From contig NZ_JAENXS010000001.1 in NCBI RefSeq assembly GCF_016612535.1, positions 3,435,501 to 3,499,500 on the forward strand: 64,000 nt of DNA. The letters are read 5' to 3'. A model generated the notes under the pieces. The model worked only from the letters and a program-made list of their open reading frames with translations, did no database searches and had not been told where the DNA came from. Each line of letters starts with the position of its first letter. Positions within the stretch are counted from its first letter, which is position 1. Position numbers and translations under genes: made by a program. Below are positions 47,384 to 57,260 of this stretch, one piece after another. This DNA is from Bradyrhizobium diazoefficiens. GTDB taxonomy: Bacteria > Pseudomonadota > Alphaproteobacteria > Rhizobiales > Xanthobacteraceae.

Positions 47384-47530
47384 AGATCTAGCATTTGGCT
47401 GCCTCACTGACGTCGGAGCTCTCGGATCTGGGCAGTCAGGTGCTTGGATAAGCTGCGAAATCCATTTCGAATTCCTGGCGACCGGACCATCAGGCTCCGA
47501 TCTAAGCTGAGAGGGGTATGATTACGCAAG

Positions 47531-48415
47531 ATGAGAAGTTTGGCCAAGTGGGTGGTGTTCACCACAAGTCTGGTGCTGGAAGCGCTGAGCACCGGCGCTT
47601 CAGTCGCTTCTGCGCAGTCCATTACCGAACGTGTTCTCCGCGATGGGAAGGTCACCATAGGCATCGCCAACAATGCGCCTTGGGGATTTATCGGGGCGGA
47701 TGGAAAGGTTGTTGGTATTCACCCAGACTTACTCCGAGCAGTTCTCGAGCCTGCTGGCGTCAAGGAGATTGACTTTGTCCTCTTAGATTGGGGGGCGTTG
47801 ATTCCGAGCCTGACATCCAGGAGAATAGACGTTATATCGTCCGGCATGGCGATTACGCCTCAACGTTGTGACCAATTGATTTTCAGCAATCCTGATCTTG
47901 CCGTTGGCATTGGCGTATTAGTCGTGGCGGGAAATCCGCACAACATTCATCGCTTTCAAGATGTGGTCGAGAATCCAGACCTGCGCATCGGGGCAGCCCG
48001 AGGCTCTACCGAGGCTAAAGCCGTCGTTGCAGCCGGGATTCCCAAGGATCGGATGCTATTGTTACAAGATAGCCAGGGAGTTGTCGCAGCGTTGTTGTCC
48101 GGCCGCATTGACGCCTACGCAGCGTCTTCGGTTTCTTTGATCAACGCAGTAAAGGATCCCAATCTGCACGGTAAGGTGGAATACGCGGTTCCGTTCACCG
48201 GACTGATAGAAAACGGCAGAGAGCAAGCCTTCTATCCGGCTATTGAATTCCGGCCTGACGACGCGAAACTGCGTGATATTTATGATGAGGGGCTTGCAAA
48301 GCGGAAAGCGGACGGGACGCTGCAAAGAATACTTGAGAAGTATAGTTTTGCGGACGTCAAGATCGCTCCGCCGGACGTGATAGCGAAGAGTTTGTGCCCC
48401 GATAACTATAAATAG
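47531..48415 (+). CDS. Family 3 solute-binding protein, EhuB-like (SBP3), orphan
   Basis: A 294-aa SBP_bac_3 protein starting MRSLAKWVVFTTSLVLEALS with a Sec-type signal peptide ending SAQS. Unlike SBP1 and SBP2 it has no twin Arg. The body has GKVTIGIANNAPWGFIG, ITPQRCDQLIFSNPDLAVGI, NPHNIHRFQDVVENPDLRIG and the end KSLCPDNYK. It is clearly a paralogue of SBP1 and SBP2 but is more diverged. No permease or ATPase follows: an IS481 relic begins ten bases after its stop. It may feed the SBP2 permeases. Confidence 0.92.
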   Translation: MRSLAKWVVFTTSLVLEALSTGASVASAQSITERVLRDGKVTIGIANNAPWGFIGADGKVVGIHPDLLRAVLEPAGVKEIDFVLLDWGALIPSLTSRRIDVISSGMAITPQRCDQLIFSNPDLAVGIGVLVVAGNPHNIHRFQDVVENPDLRIGAARGSTEAKAVVAAGIPKDRMLLLQDSQGVVAALLSGRIDAYAASSVSLINAVKDPNLHGKVEYAVPFTGLIENGREQAFYPAIEFRPDDAKLRDIYDEGLAKRKADGTLQRILEKYSFADVKIAPPDVIAKSLCPDNYK

Positions 48416-48424
48416 CGAGCCTGT

Positions 48425-49357
48425 TTAGTCCCGGCATTTGCTGGAGCGGATTAAGTTTGAATCGTTCTGGCTCGGCAGTCCAGCATTTGCAAATGTATCG
48501 TAAGGCGTGAGGCCCTTCAGGGTCTTGAGGCGTCGAGCGTAGTTGTAGGCCTTGATGAAGTCGGCAAAGTGAGCGTTGAGCTGATCACGTCGATCGTAGT
48601 GATAGCGTTGGACGGTGGCTTCCTTGATCGTGCGGTTCATGCGTTCGACATGACCATTGGTCAAGGGATGCTTGATCTTGGTCAGCCGATGTTCGATCCC
48701 GTTTTCTCGGCAGCGCATGTCGAACATATGTGTCGCGTATCTTGCCGTCGGGGCCGTCCGCATACCGCGGTGGGAAGGTGAATTGGATCCCATTGTCGGT
48801 GAGAACCTTGTGGATCTTATAAGGGACGGCCGCGATCAGAACTTCAAGGAAGCCGCGGCTGAGGATCTTCCCGTCTTCCTGGCCAGTTGCACGAACGCGA
48901 ACTTGCTGGTGCGATCGACAGCGACATAGAGGTAGATCTTGCCCTCGGCGGTCTGGACCTCGGCGATGTCGATGTGGAAATAGCCGATCCGATAAGCATT
49001 GAACTTTTTCTTCGCAGGCCTGCTGCCTTCAACCTCCGGCAATCGGCTGATGCCATCGCGCTGGATGCAGCGATGCAGGGCTGACCGTGTCAGATGGGGC
49101 ATGGTTGGCTGCAGAGCATAGAGGCGATCGTCGAGCGGCAGCAGCGTATGCCGCCGGCAACCGACGATGATCACCTCCTCCTCGATAGAGAGCACGGTGG
49201 AGCATGCTTTCTTGGGGCCTGTCAGCAGATCGGTGACGGTCTCACGCTGCTTCCACTTCGCAACAGTCTTCTGGTTGATCCCGTAGCGCTTAGCGAGGGC
49301 TCTCAGGCTCTCTTGACTTTTTGTATTGCTCGACGGACTGCCTCCGTCGAACGTCAA
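48425..49357 (-). pseudogene. IS481-family transposase, frameshifted
   Basis: The N-terminal half (49357-48836) reads SLRALAKRYGINQKTVAKWK (helix-turn-helix), LPLDDRLYALQPTMPHLTRS and YRIGYFHIDIAEVQTAEGKI (catalytic Asp). The C-terminal half (48793-48425) reads NGIEHRLTKIKHPLTNGHVE and AYNYARRLKTLKGLTPYD. The segment around 48790-48840, with the second Asp, is broken into other frames. It is inactive as written. Confidence 0.9.
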
Positions 49358-49567
49358 GGCAGACTAAGCGCGTGACGATCGTTATAAAGTCATCACGGCG
49401 TCATATCCAATCGTTTTATCTCCAGCGGTTGACGTCATGGAAGTAGTTTCTGTGGCGTATTCATCTGGGCCGGCATCCGTCCTTTTCGCGCAAAAGCGGG
49501 TTGATTGTCGCTCTTAGTCGATCAATGTTCTCCTTCGAGAGCATCGCATCATCAGAAGAAGAGGAAA

Positions 49568-50056
49568 ATGATGACTCTCAAGAAGATCTCCACCGAAAGA
49601 CAAACTGTAGTGTGCGGAGGCGCCTCATGCCAGAAGCAGTCGATAGGATCGTCGCGATCTGCAAAATCACGGCGCCCGCTGATACACCAAGGGCGCTCAA
49701 GGCGCGGCATACGGCGCGCAACGGTGTTGAAACATGTTCTGACGGACCTCTGCCTTTGCCATGAGATGACTTACCGTCTCAATGCCGAAAAGCTGGGAAT
49801 TAGTCTCAAGAGCGTTTCGGTCCGGGTCATCGAGGAAAATCGACTAACCAGCTTGCTCAACCTCCGACAGGACGAGCGACGAAGTACTCAACCCGTCCAA
49901 GTCGAGGTGACTTTAGATAGCGCGGCTTCCGAGAGCGGCCTCGCCAAACTCAAAGACATTGTCGATCGTAGTTGTCCTGGGTTTCAGGTGCTTTGCAACC
50001 TCGCACCGGTGCAGTCTTCGCTTTGTTTCCCATCGTGGACTATGGCGGCGGAGTAA
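49568..50056 (+). CDS. OsmC-like protein, possibly degraded
   Basis: An open frame of 162 codons from ATG 49568 (GAGGAAA upstream). The middle and end fit OsmC/Ohr proteins: MTYRLNAEKLGISLKSVSVR, QPVQVEVTLDSAASESGLAK and LKDIVDRSCPGFQVLCNLAP, with the Cys in the DRSCP position typical of the family. The first 60 residues look unlike the family and are basic, suggesting frameshift damage at the 5' end. OsmC proteins reduce organic peroxides through two Cys. Only one is in the expected place. Confidence 0.5.
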   Translation: MMTLKKISTERQTVVCGGASCQKQSIGSSRSAKSRRPLIHQGRSRRGIRRATVLKHVLTDLCLCHEMTYRLNAEKLGISLKSVSVRVIEENRLTSLLNLRQDERRSTQPVQVEVTLDSAASESGLAKLKDIVDRSCPGFQVLCNLAPVQSSLCFPSWTMAAE

Positions 50057-50971
50057 GAGCGACGGGGACTGCTGTTGGCAGGCGGTCCCGCCTTGCGAGA
50101 AGCATCGAGTAGGCACGTGACGGAAAAGATCGAACATTTACTATCGTCCGCACGAGCCATTCGGGCTTGCGACTGTGATTCCGCCGATGGCGTCGACTCA
50201 TCTCAACTCGCCGTGCACGGATCGGTGGGAGCCTGCCCGGCGTCATTGCGGCGTGCGCTGTTCGACATCCACGGGCTTGCTATAGCATCCCGGTCAGGTT
50301 CGCGACCATGGAGGAGCTTACGCGGGTATTGCGCATCTTGGCGATGGGAGGTCGAGATGGGGCCAACGCACGACGTGATCAGCCGGCCCGGGTTTCGGTT
50401 GGGAGGATGCGCTCTATGCGTCCAAGCTTCACATTTGCCTAGCCAAAATGCTGGATTTCAGCGACATTGGCCCTTAAATCGATAAGACTAGAGGTTTTTC
50501 GCGCCGTAACGTTTTGATAGGGGCGATCTCATTGCCTGCGGTGCCGACTGCGTCAGCCGGTCCCTCCTGGATACTGCGTCGATTGGGTATGGTCTCCTGA
50601 CGCTAGTGCTCGTACAATGCGCGGACATCCGGTGGAGTTGAGCCAGCGAGTATCACAAAAGACAGCAGGCAATCCGAGACAGAAGTGCCTCTGAAGGGGT
50701 GCCGAGATGAAATCCGAAATGGCGCGACGCCACATCGATGGATCTGCCGCGAATGAGCGATGGCATCACGTCCGTTATCGGGCGAGCCGCCATGCCCTTC
50801 AGGAGTGCCAAGTCGTGTCACATCCCACCGAAAGTCCGATAGAGCGCCGCATGCGATCCTCACAGCTGGCTGACGACGGCCTGTCAGCTTCGTTGCGCAC
50901 TCTACCCACTTAGCGTCACACACGTTGCAAATTGAACCGTCGACAACAAGCGTAAGAGAGTGGAAGATGAG
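50057..50971. other. No recognisable gene
   Basis: About 900 bp with only short or low-quality frames on both strands. No repeat, tRNA or terminator was seen. Confidence 0.5.
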
Positions 50972-51606
50972 ATGAAAGTAACCAGTGAATCGATCTGGTC
51001 CGAGATCCGCATCCACCCGAAAAAGACCGCCCTGCTTGTTGTCGATCTGCAGAACGCGGAGGTTTCAGAAGACGTACAGCGCGAGCATCCAGATTACGTT
51101 GATCGTATCAAGCGAGTCGTGGTGCCGAATGTAAGCGGCTGCTTGATGCCGCACGCTCAGTGGAGGTGATCTATACGACGATCGAAAGTCTGACCCAAGA
51201 TGGTCGTGATCGTTCACTTCTGCACAAGTTGGCGAGATTGAATGTGCCCAAAGGCTCGTGGGGTGGGCGAGTTCTGTCCGAAATTGCTCCGGTGGGCGAT
51301 GAAATCGTTCTTCCAAAGACCGGGTCCGGTGTCTTCAACGCGACCATACTTGAATACCTGCTTCGAAACATTGGCATCGAGGCCCTCATCGTCGTTGGTG
51401 TACTAACCGACCAATGTATCGACATGGCCCTGCGAGACGGCGCCGACCGAGGTTTCTTAATGATTTGCGCAAGTGACGCCTGCTCGTCGTACACGGAGAC
51501 CAGACACGAAGACGCGCTTCGTGCGCAATATCGGCCCGTAAAGATCGCCGCAACAGCAGATCTCGTGCTGGAGCTGACGGGAAAAGGAACTGACGCGGAC
51601 AGCTAG
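50972..51606 (+). pseudogene. Isochorismatase-family cysteine hydrolase with one frameshift
   Basis: The first frame reads RIHPKKTALLVVDLQNAEVS (catalytic Asp in VDLQN) and breaks near 51130, where one base appears to be missing. The second frame continues RLLDAARSVEVIYTTIESLT, IVLPKTGSGVFNAT (catalytic Lys) and VGVLTDQCIDMALRDGADRG (catalytic Cys). All three triad residues are therefore present. The family hydrolyses amides and related C-N bonds (nicotinamidase, carbamoylsarcosine and ureidoacrylate type). Once the frame is corrected it would be a ~210-aa enzyme. Confidence 0.87.
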
Positions 51607-52256
51607 TCGTGAATCTAGTTTCGGACCGGGGCGTCGTCCCGGACACGACATCGGATGCATAGGCAGCGTTCGTGCGCCCGCCAGCGGCCGGATTCTGATC
51701 GCCACCGCGTGACTTCGTCAGCTGCCTGAAGACTATCTGAATTGCCCGCGGTCACGGTGGCTCTAACGCCCCGGCAGCCTGAGCGCACGCACGATCTGAG
51801 CGCACTGCCGTGCGGCGGCAACAAGATTTGCCGCGTCCAGATTCGACACCATCCGAACACTGTCCCTTACCGCGACCAGCAGCACGGCGTGCATCCGCGC
51901 TTCCAGCAGCGGATCTTGGCCCTGCTGCTGATCTCCTTCGCGCCTACTGCGCGATCGCTATGGTGCGCTTGCAGGGCATTGAAGATCAGGAAGCCGGGCT
52001 GACCGTGCTATGCCATTCAACCATGGGAATCGTTGCGGTCTTCCGAAGAGCCTGCGCCGAGCGGACAAAGGTTATCATAAACTGCTGTGATATGGAGAGC
52101 CGCAACAATATCATGAGCTCGGAGCTCACTCTCATGGAAATGTCTTAGGAGCGGCGCGACTGGTGCCAACCCGAGGCAGACGAGACGAGGGCCTGTCGCC
52201 TCGAATACTTTTCGAGTGCAGATGGTTCCACCCCGAGCATCTGGAGATCTAACTCG
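51607..52256. other. No recognisable gene
   Basis: Short open frames only. The stretch coding AYCAIAMVRLQGIEDQEAGL near 51940 looks protein-like but I cannot assign it. Possibly eroded coding DNA. Confidence 0.45.
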
Positions 52257-53437
52257 ATGAACACACGAAGCAATGGCTTTCTGTCAGACGCCGAGCGCAA
52301 CGCGGTAATCGAATTGCGCCACGCCATGCACCGGAAGCCTGAGCTTTCCAACGCGGAATGGAAAACGCAGGAGCGGATCCGCGACATACTACAGCACTTT
52401 GGGATCAGTGACGCTAAGGTCTTCCACAACACTGGACTCTATGTCGACATCGAAGGCACCGGCTCGGGCCCAGCTCGGTCTATTGCAGTGCGCGGCGACA
52501 TCGATGCGTTGCCGATTCAGGAGGCGCGCGATGACCTGCCTTATTGTTCGCAGATCGACGATGTCATGCATGCGTGCGGTCACGATATCCACGGCTCGAT
52601 CGCGCTCGGCACTGCGATCGCCTTCCACCGCCTGCACGATCATTTTCGGGCAAGGTGCGCGTGTTCTTCCATCCGGCGGAGGAGGCTGAGCCACTTGGGG
52701 GGCGCACGGTGGAAGAGGAAAAGCTGTTGAACGGCTTCGATCACGCTGTAGGCTTTCACGTGAGTCCGGAGCTGCCCGCGGGCGGGTTCGACGCGCGCGA
52801 GGGTGCGATAAGCAAATCCGCCGACCAGTTCAAGTTGACCATTACCGGCAAGATCGCGCATGGAGCGGCACCACACCTGGGCGTCGATGCGATTGCTATC
52901 GCCGCAGCCTTCGTGAACGAGGTGCAGAAGGTGGTCTCGCGCGAAATGCCTGTCGATGACGCTGCGATCGTTACGGTCGGCACTATCCATGGTGGCAGTG
53001 CGACAAACATCATCTGTCCGTCGGTCGTGATGGAAGGGACGATCAGGACTCGCAGCCCGGAGCGCCGGGCGCTGCTCTCCCAGCGCGTACGCGAAGTAGC
53101 TCAAGGGGTCGCTGCGACGCACCGCGGACACGCTGAATGCGTCATCCATAAGGGCGAACCTGCGGTCGTCAATGATGTTGAGCTGGTGAAGCGCTTCCGA
53201 CAGACCGTTCACGACACGTTTGGGACCAAAGCCTTCACCGACAAGAAGCAGGCAGCGGGCAGCGACGACTTCGGTTTCTACTCGGCGTGTGTTCCCTCGA
53301 TCTACTTCTGGTTCGGCAGTCGTTCGCCTGGCAACGAATCGCATGTGCATACGCCGACTTTCGGCGTCTCCGATGATCTCCTCATCCCGACCACGGAACT
53401 CACCGTCAGATACATCCTCGACTTACTGAATTCATGA
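52257..53437 (+). pseudogene. M20 family amidohydrolase (hippurate hydrolase-like) with one frameshift
   Basis: Starts MNTRSNGFLSDAERNAVIEL, then RHAMHRKPELSNAEWKTQER, the metal motif AVRGDIDALPIQEA and the CGHDIHGSIALGTAIAFHRL ligands. Near 52646 the frame shifts, and the other frame continues GKVRVFFHPAEEAEPLGGRT (catalytic Glu pair), GFHVSPELPAG, the KIAHGAAPHLGVDAI lid and GSDDFGFYSACVPSIYFWFG to a normal C-terminus. It belongs to the same family as the gene at 2-604. One indel is the only visible defect. Confidence 0.9.
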
Positions 53438-54135
53438 GCTCTGGACGAGCAGCCATCTAATTGCAGGTGCGCTTCGCGGCTTCTGACCAGAGGGAGAATC
53501 ATTGCAGCATGCCAGCCCTACGCGTACGGGCGCGGCGGCAGAATTCGTTGCGAGCTTACCATCGGGTCGGAAAATACCACTGCTTTCGTTCGACCCTTGG
53601 AGTTACTGGTCCAAAAGTGCCGTGTCCTGGTGCAGCCTGCTATCGAGAGGGGGATTCCAGCCGAAAATAGTTTTAGGCCGCAACTAGTTCGGATTGATTC
53701 CGCTGCTTGATGTCTGCGGGCACCTCGTCGTTTGTTTGATTGCTCACAGTGTTAGTGTCTAGTTCTTGGAAGACCCAATGCCCGACTATTGCTCGACCCG
53801 AAGCGCACAATCTCAGAGCTGGAGTTACACAAGGTAAAAAGTCGGGTGGACCGGGTTTATGGCAAGCTGAACGAGTAAGTTGGCGTTGCAGTTGATGATG
53901 GACCTCGTCCGCAATTCTGTTGGCGCTCACAAAAAGATTGACGAGGAGGTGCGGGGCGCTCGCTCTGCTGTTCGAAATCCTCAGTACACACGGGCCCGCA
54001 AGTGACACGGGCCCTTGTTGGTCGGGATTTGGCACTGCCCCGCCGCGACCGCCATGACGATTTGCGACCGAGTCGGCTGTCGCGGCCATCTTCAAGAATC
54101 CGGCCTATGGGGTCCCGTCCTTGAATGACTCCGAC
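53438..54135. other. No assignable gene; possible eroded small ORF
   Basis: Around 53800-54004 two adjacent plus-strand frames give ISELELHKVKSRVDRVYGKL and LALQLMMDLVRNSVGAHKKI, then DEEVRGARSAVRNPQYTRAR, which read as one helical protein split by a frameshift. I do not recognise it. Confidence 0.4.
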
Positions 54136-55089
54136 TCATTCGCGGGCGAGCAACTGCTCGGAGTCCACCGTGATGAGCGGCGTGAAGTCGACTAGGAGAA
54201 CGGTGCGGTGTCCTATCGTGTTCTTGCCAGCAAAGACGGGGAACACGTAGTGGGCCACGCGCCGGTCATCTACCGTTAGAATGTCCAAGGTCGCTTCAAG
54301 AGTTATATCTGCCAAGCGGGACTCGGAGGGGATTTCGTTCGGATGCGCATCCGCGAACTCCCGCTCAACCACCAAGCTTGCGCCCCCGATCACGTTGACG
54401 CGCTCTACCATTACGATGCTCGTACAGAGCTCCCCGTCGACATGTGCCCGATTCGGGCTGCTCATCCCTGGTCGCACTCCCTCAGCATGTAGGCAGACCA
54501 AGTGGAGTCCTACCCTCAGCCAGTCGCGAGCTTCGTTCGGAAACAAGGAGGATGGCGTGATCTGGAAGCAGAGATCTACGAGTTGTTGCAGGCCATCGTG
54601 CCGGATTAAAGTTTCCGGAAACGGGTCAAACCGCCGCTCAGTATCGTAGTCGCGATTCGTGCCCGGCGGCTGAAGAAAAGTTGTGAACAGCTCCCCGCTG
54701 GCATCGACAAATGGCGGACACGGCACGAAGCGCGTCCCGGCGGCGGCATGATTCACGTAAACTCCAGCCGAATAATACCGGTGGCGTCCAGCCTCACGCC
54801 CGCCACGATTTTGGTCCAACGGCGCGCAGCGACCCGCTTCGCGCGCCATTTTAATCCAGTCTAACGCACTCGCACTGAGCACCGACTGTATATTTTGGCC
54901 ACGTTCGTAGGCAAATCCGTCGCGCTCCAGTGCATCTCGGTACTGCTCGATAGTCGGGTGCGGTCTGCCCCGAAGCGCTTGCTCGATTTGTTCAGTGTCC
55001 AGTCCTGATGCAATCGGATCTTTGTACAGCCGGCCAGAATCCTTCAGTTTATTCGGACCGTCGATGCGAACAGACGACAGATCTTTCAT
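54136..55089 (-). CDS. 2OG-Fe(II) dioxygenase family protein (amino-acid hydroxylase-like)
   Basis: A 317-aa protein from ATG 55089, five bases after AGGAGGA. The C-terminal half resembles the 2OG-Fe dioxygenase family that includes free L-isoleucine hydroxylases. LHLVCLHAEGVRPGMSSPNR leads into AHVDGELCTSIVMVERVNVI with an H-x-D metal pair (AHVDG), then GGASLVVERE. A distal His follows in TVDDRRVAHYVFPVF, and basic residues near the end (GHRTVLLVDF) could bind 2-oxoglutarate. The predicted reaction is hydroxylation of a small amino-acid-like substrate using O2 and 2-oxoglutarate. It is not an EctD (PhyH-type) ectoine hydroxylase. It stands alone, flanked by an IS66 relic. Confidence 0.72.
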   Translation of the reverse strand: MKDLSSVRIDGPNKLKDSGRLYKDPIASGLDTEQIEQALRGRPHPTIEQYRDALERDGFAYERGQNIQSVLSASALDWIKMAREAGRCAPLDQNRGGREAGRHRYYSAGVYVNHAAAGTRFVPCPPFVDASGELFTTFLQPPGTNRDYDTERRFDPFPETLIRHDGLQQLVDLCFQITPSSLFPNEARDWLRVGLHLVCLHAEGVRPGMSSPNRAHVDGELCTSIVMVERVNVIGGASLVVEREFADAHPNEIPSESRLADITLEATLDILTVDDRRVAHYVFPVFAGKNTIGHRTVLLVDFTPLITVDSEQLLARE

Positions 55090-55229
55090 CGATTCCTCCT
55101 GCAGTAGCAAGCATGCGATTATGGACCGGGTGCAGAAGCTCTGGCTAGCTACAAACTTTCAGGAGGCTGTCCATTCAGCACGGCCATCAGCTGCGGCGCG
55201 CGGTCTCTTGCGAGTGCGGCATTTGGTAG

Positions 55230-56207
55230 CTTCTCGAGGTGCTGATCGACGGAGGCAACCGTCGCGCAGGTTCTGGTGTCCGCAGGCCCAGATCTATGCC
55301 CACCAGCGCATCCGTCTCGACGGGTTGGGCAGGCCGCCTTCCATCTGGGCCCGCAGTATGAGCGCCTTGTCACGGTGTTTCGAGCGAGGCCCAAGCTGTT
55401 CGTCGACGAGACGACGGTGCCGGTGCTCGATCCCGGTCGAGCGCGCACCAAGACTGGCCAGCTTTGGGCCTATGCCGCCGGTGACAGGCCCGTGGCGTTT
55501 CGATCTGCGCGGAATAGCCTATGTCCATGCACCCGACCGCAAAGCCGAGCGGCTGTTCCGGCTTCAAGGCGCCCTACAGATCGATGGCTACAACGCCTAT
55601 TTAAGGCTTGCCGGACGTAGTGCGGTCGAGTTCGCCTTTCTCTGCTGGGTGCACATGCGGCGCAACCTCTACGAACTTGCGACAGCCAGCCCCGCGCCGA
55701 TCGCAAGCGAGGCGCTGCAGCACATTGCCGCATTCTACGCCATCGAGAAGGAGATCCGCGGCCGCAGCGCCGAGGAGTGTCGCCTCGTGCGCCAGCAGAA
55801 GAGCCGACCACGGCCGATGCCTTTGAGGTATGGCTGCGCGCCAAGCTGGTTCCCATCAGCCAGAAGATGAGCTCGCCGAGGTCATCCGCTACGCTCTTTC
55901 GCGCCGGCAACGCTTAACGCGCTTCATCGATGATGGCCGCATCGAGATCGACAGCGATACGGTCGAACGATCAATCCGTGGCATCAAACTTAGTCGCAAG
56001 AACGCTCTGTTTGCTGGATCCGTCGGCGGCGCCGAACACTGGGCCGTCATCGCGTCCCTGGTCGAGACCTGCAAGATCAACGACGGCGATCCGCTCGCCT
56101 ATCTCATCGACGTCCTGACCAGGATCGTCAACGGGCATCCAAACCGCGACATCGACCAGCTACTGCCCTGGGCCTGCCGCGCTCAATCTCTCAAAGCGGT
56201 GGCCTGA
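55230..56207 (+). pseudogene. IS66-type tnpC remnant (second subtype)
   Basis: Pieces in three frames match a second IS66 TnpC subtype: AAFHLGPQYERLVTVFRARP, KLFVDETTVPVLDPGRARTK, then VEFAFLCWVHMRRNLYELAT, SEALQHIAAFYAIEKEIRGR and an intact tail DGRIEIDSDTVERSIRGIKL to HPNRDIDQLLPWACRA. The 5' third is deleted. Same subtype as the relic at 58904. Confidence 0.87.
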
Positions 56208-57218
56208 AAACCACGCTTGCATTTCATCCAATATTGATTTCACTGAACCTGAACTATGATCATTCGCGACGGACTCTACCGCGCTGGTGGCTCGCCCGAT
56301 ACGGCAGTGCTCGATGGGCGCATACTCCGCTCTCGACGTCCACCGGCGGCCCAGCTACCGAGCTATCGTCGTTGAACTCGATAGCGGACAACCAGCCCGC
56401 GACGTGCACGATCTGTGTTAGAGGGCATGGCCCTTGGCGCGCAGTACGTCTCGCCGAAGGCGCGCCAACGTCATGCGATCATCAATGAGACTGCCCACCG
56501 CTTGAATGGCAGGAGGGTAGAGCCGTCGCCCGTCGGACAGACCGAGTGCGCCACATGGCCTGCTGTCGTCCATGAGAATGGTTGGGAATTTCGTGCTGGT
56601 GATCCGCGGCACCCGCGCCTGCAAGTGTGCGCCTTTAATCCCAATTTCTTTGCCAGTGACAACCGGCCCGGACCGATTGTGAGGGTACTGCCGTCGCCTC
56701 ATGCAAAATGTCTTCCATTGGTGTCCAAGATGTTGTGGCGATCGCGTCTGATTTGCGACATGCCGTCGGGCCTACGACATGTCTGCTTGAGAAAATAGTG
56801 GTAGAAATCGACGTTTCGCAGTTGGCGTGAGTCTTGAACGGGAGATGTCCTTCCGCATCGCATCAATAGGGCTCGCAGTCATGGCTTATAAGGTTTTCGT
56901 TGCTCCATTCCCACATTCGTGGCGCTTGAATTCGGCTACCCCACCACCGCTATCCGTTTCAGGGCGGGCTCGGTTACGATCTTGCCACCGGAATCGACAA
57001 GGCTAGGTATCCAATTCGCGTCGGTCCTCATCCCGATGCTGGCGAGTCCCAACCAGCCGCGTCTCCTTCGCGCTTAAGCCGCGCGGACGCGTCCGTCGGA
57101 GGAAGTGCTAGCCAAGGCGGCGGACCGTTTCTCATCAAAGGGCGAGCAGTTCCGTCCGCTCCGCGTCTCTAGCGGCCGGCTGTGCAACGCTGCACGTAAG
57201 GCCGCGTTCGCTATCGCG
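56208..57218. other. No recognisable gene upstream of the MATE exporter
   Basis: About 1 kb with scattered short frames. On the plus strand a frame at 56415-56798 has no family match I can name. The open frame of the MATE gene extends back to 57105 but without exporter homology. Confidence 0.45.
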
Positions 57219-57260
57219 ATGGCTGAGAAGAGGAGCCCTCCGGTGAAACAAGAGCGTCGA

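Noticed and set aside
54136..55089. Reading the dioxygenase as ectoine hydroxylase (EctD)
   Set aside because: EctD belongs to the PhyH family with a different motif pattern. This protein fits the amino-acid hydroxylase-like 2OG-Fe family, so the ectoine theme should not be extended to it.
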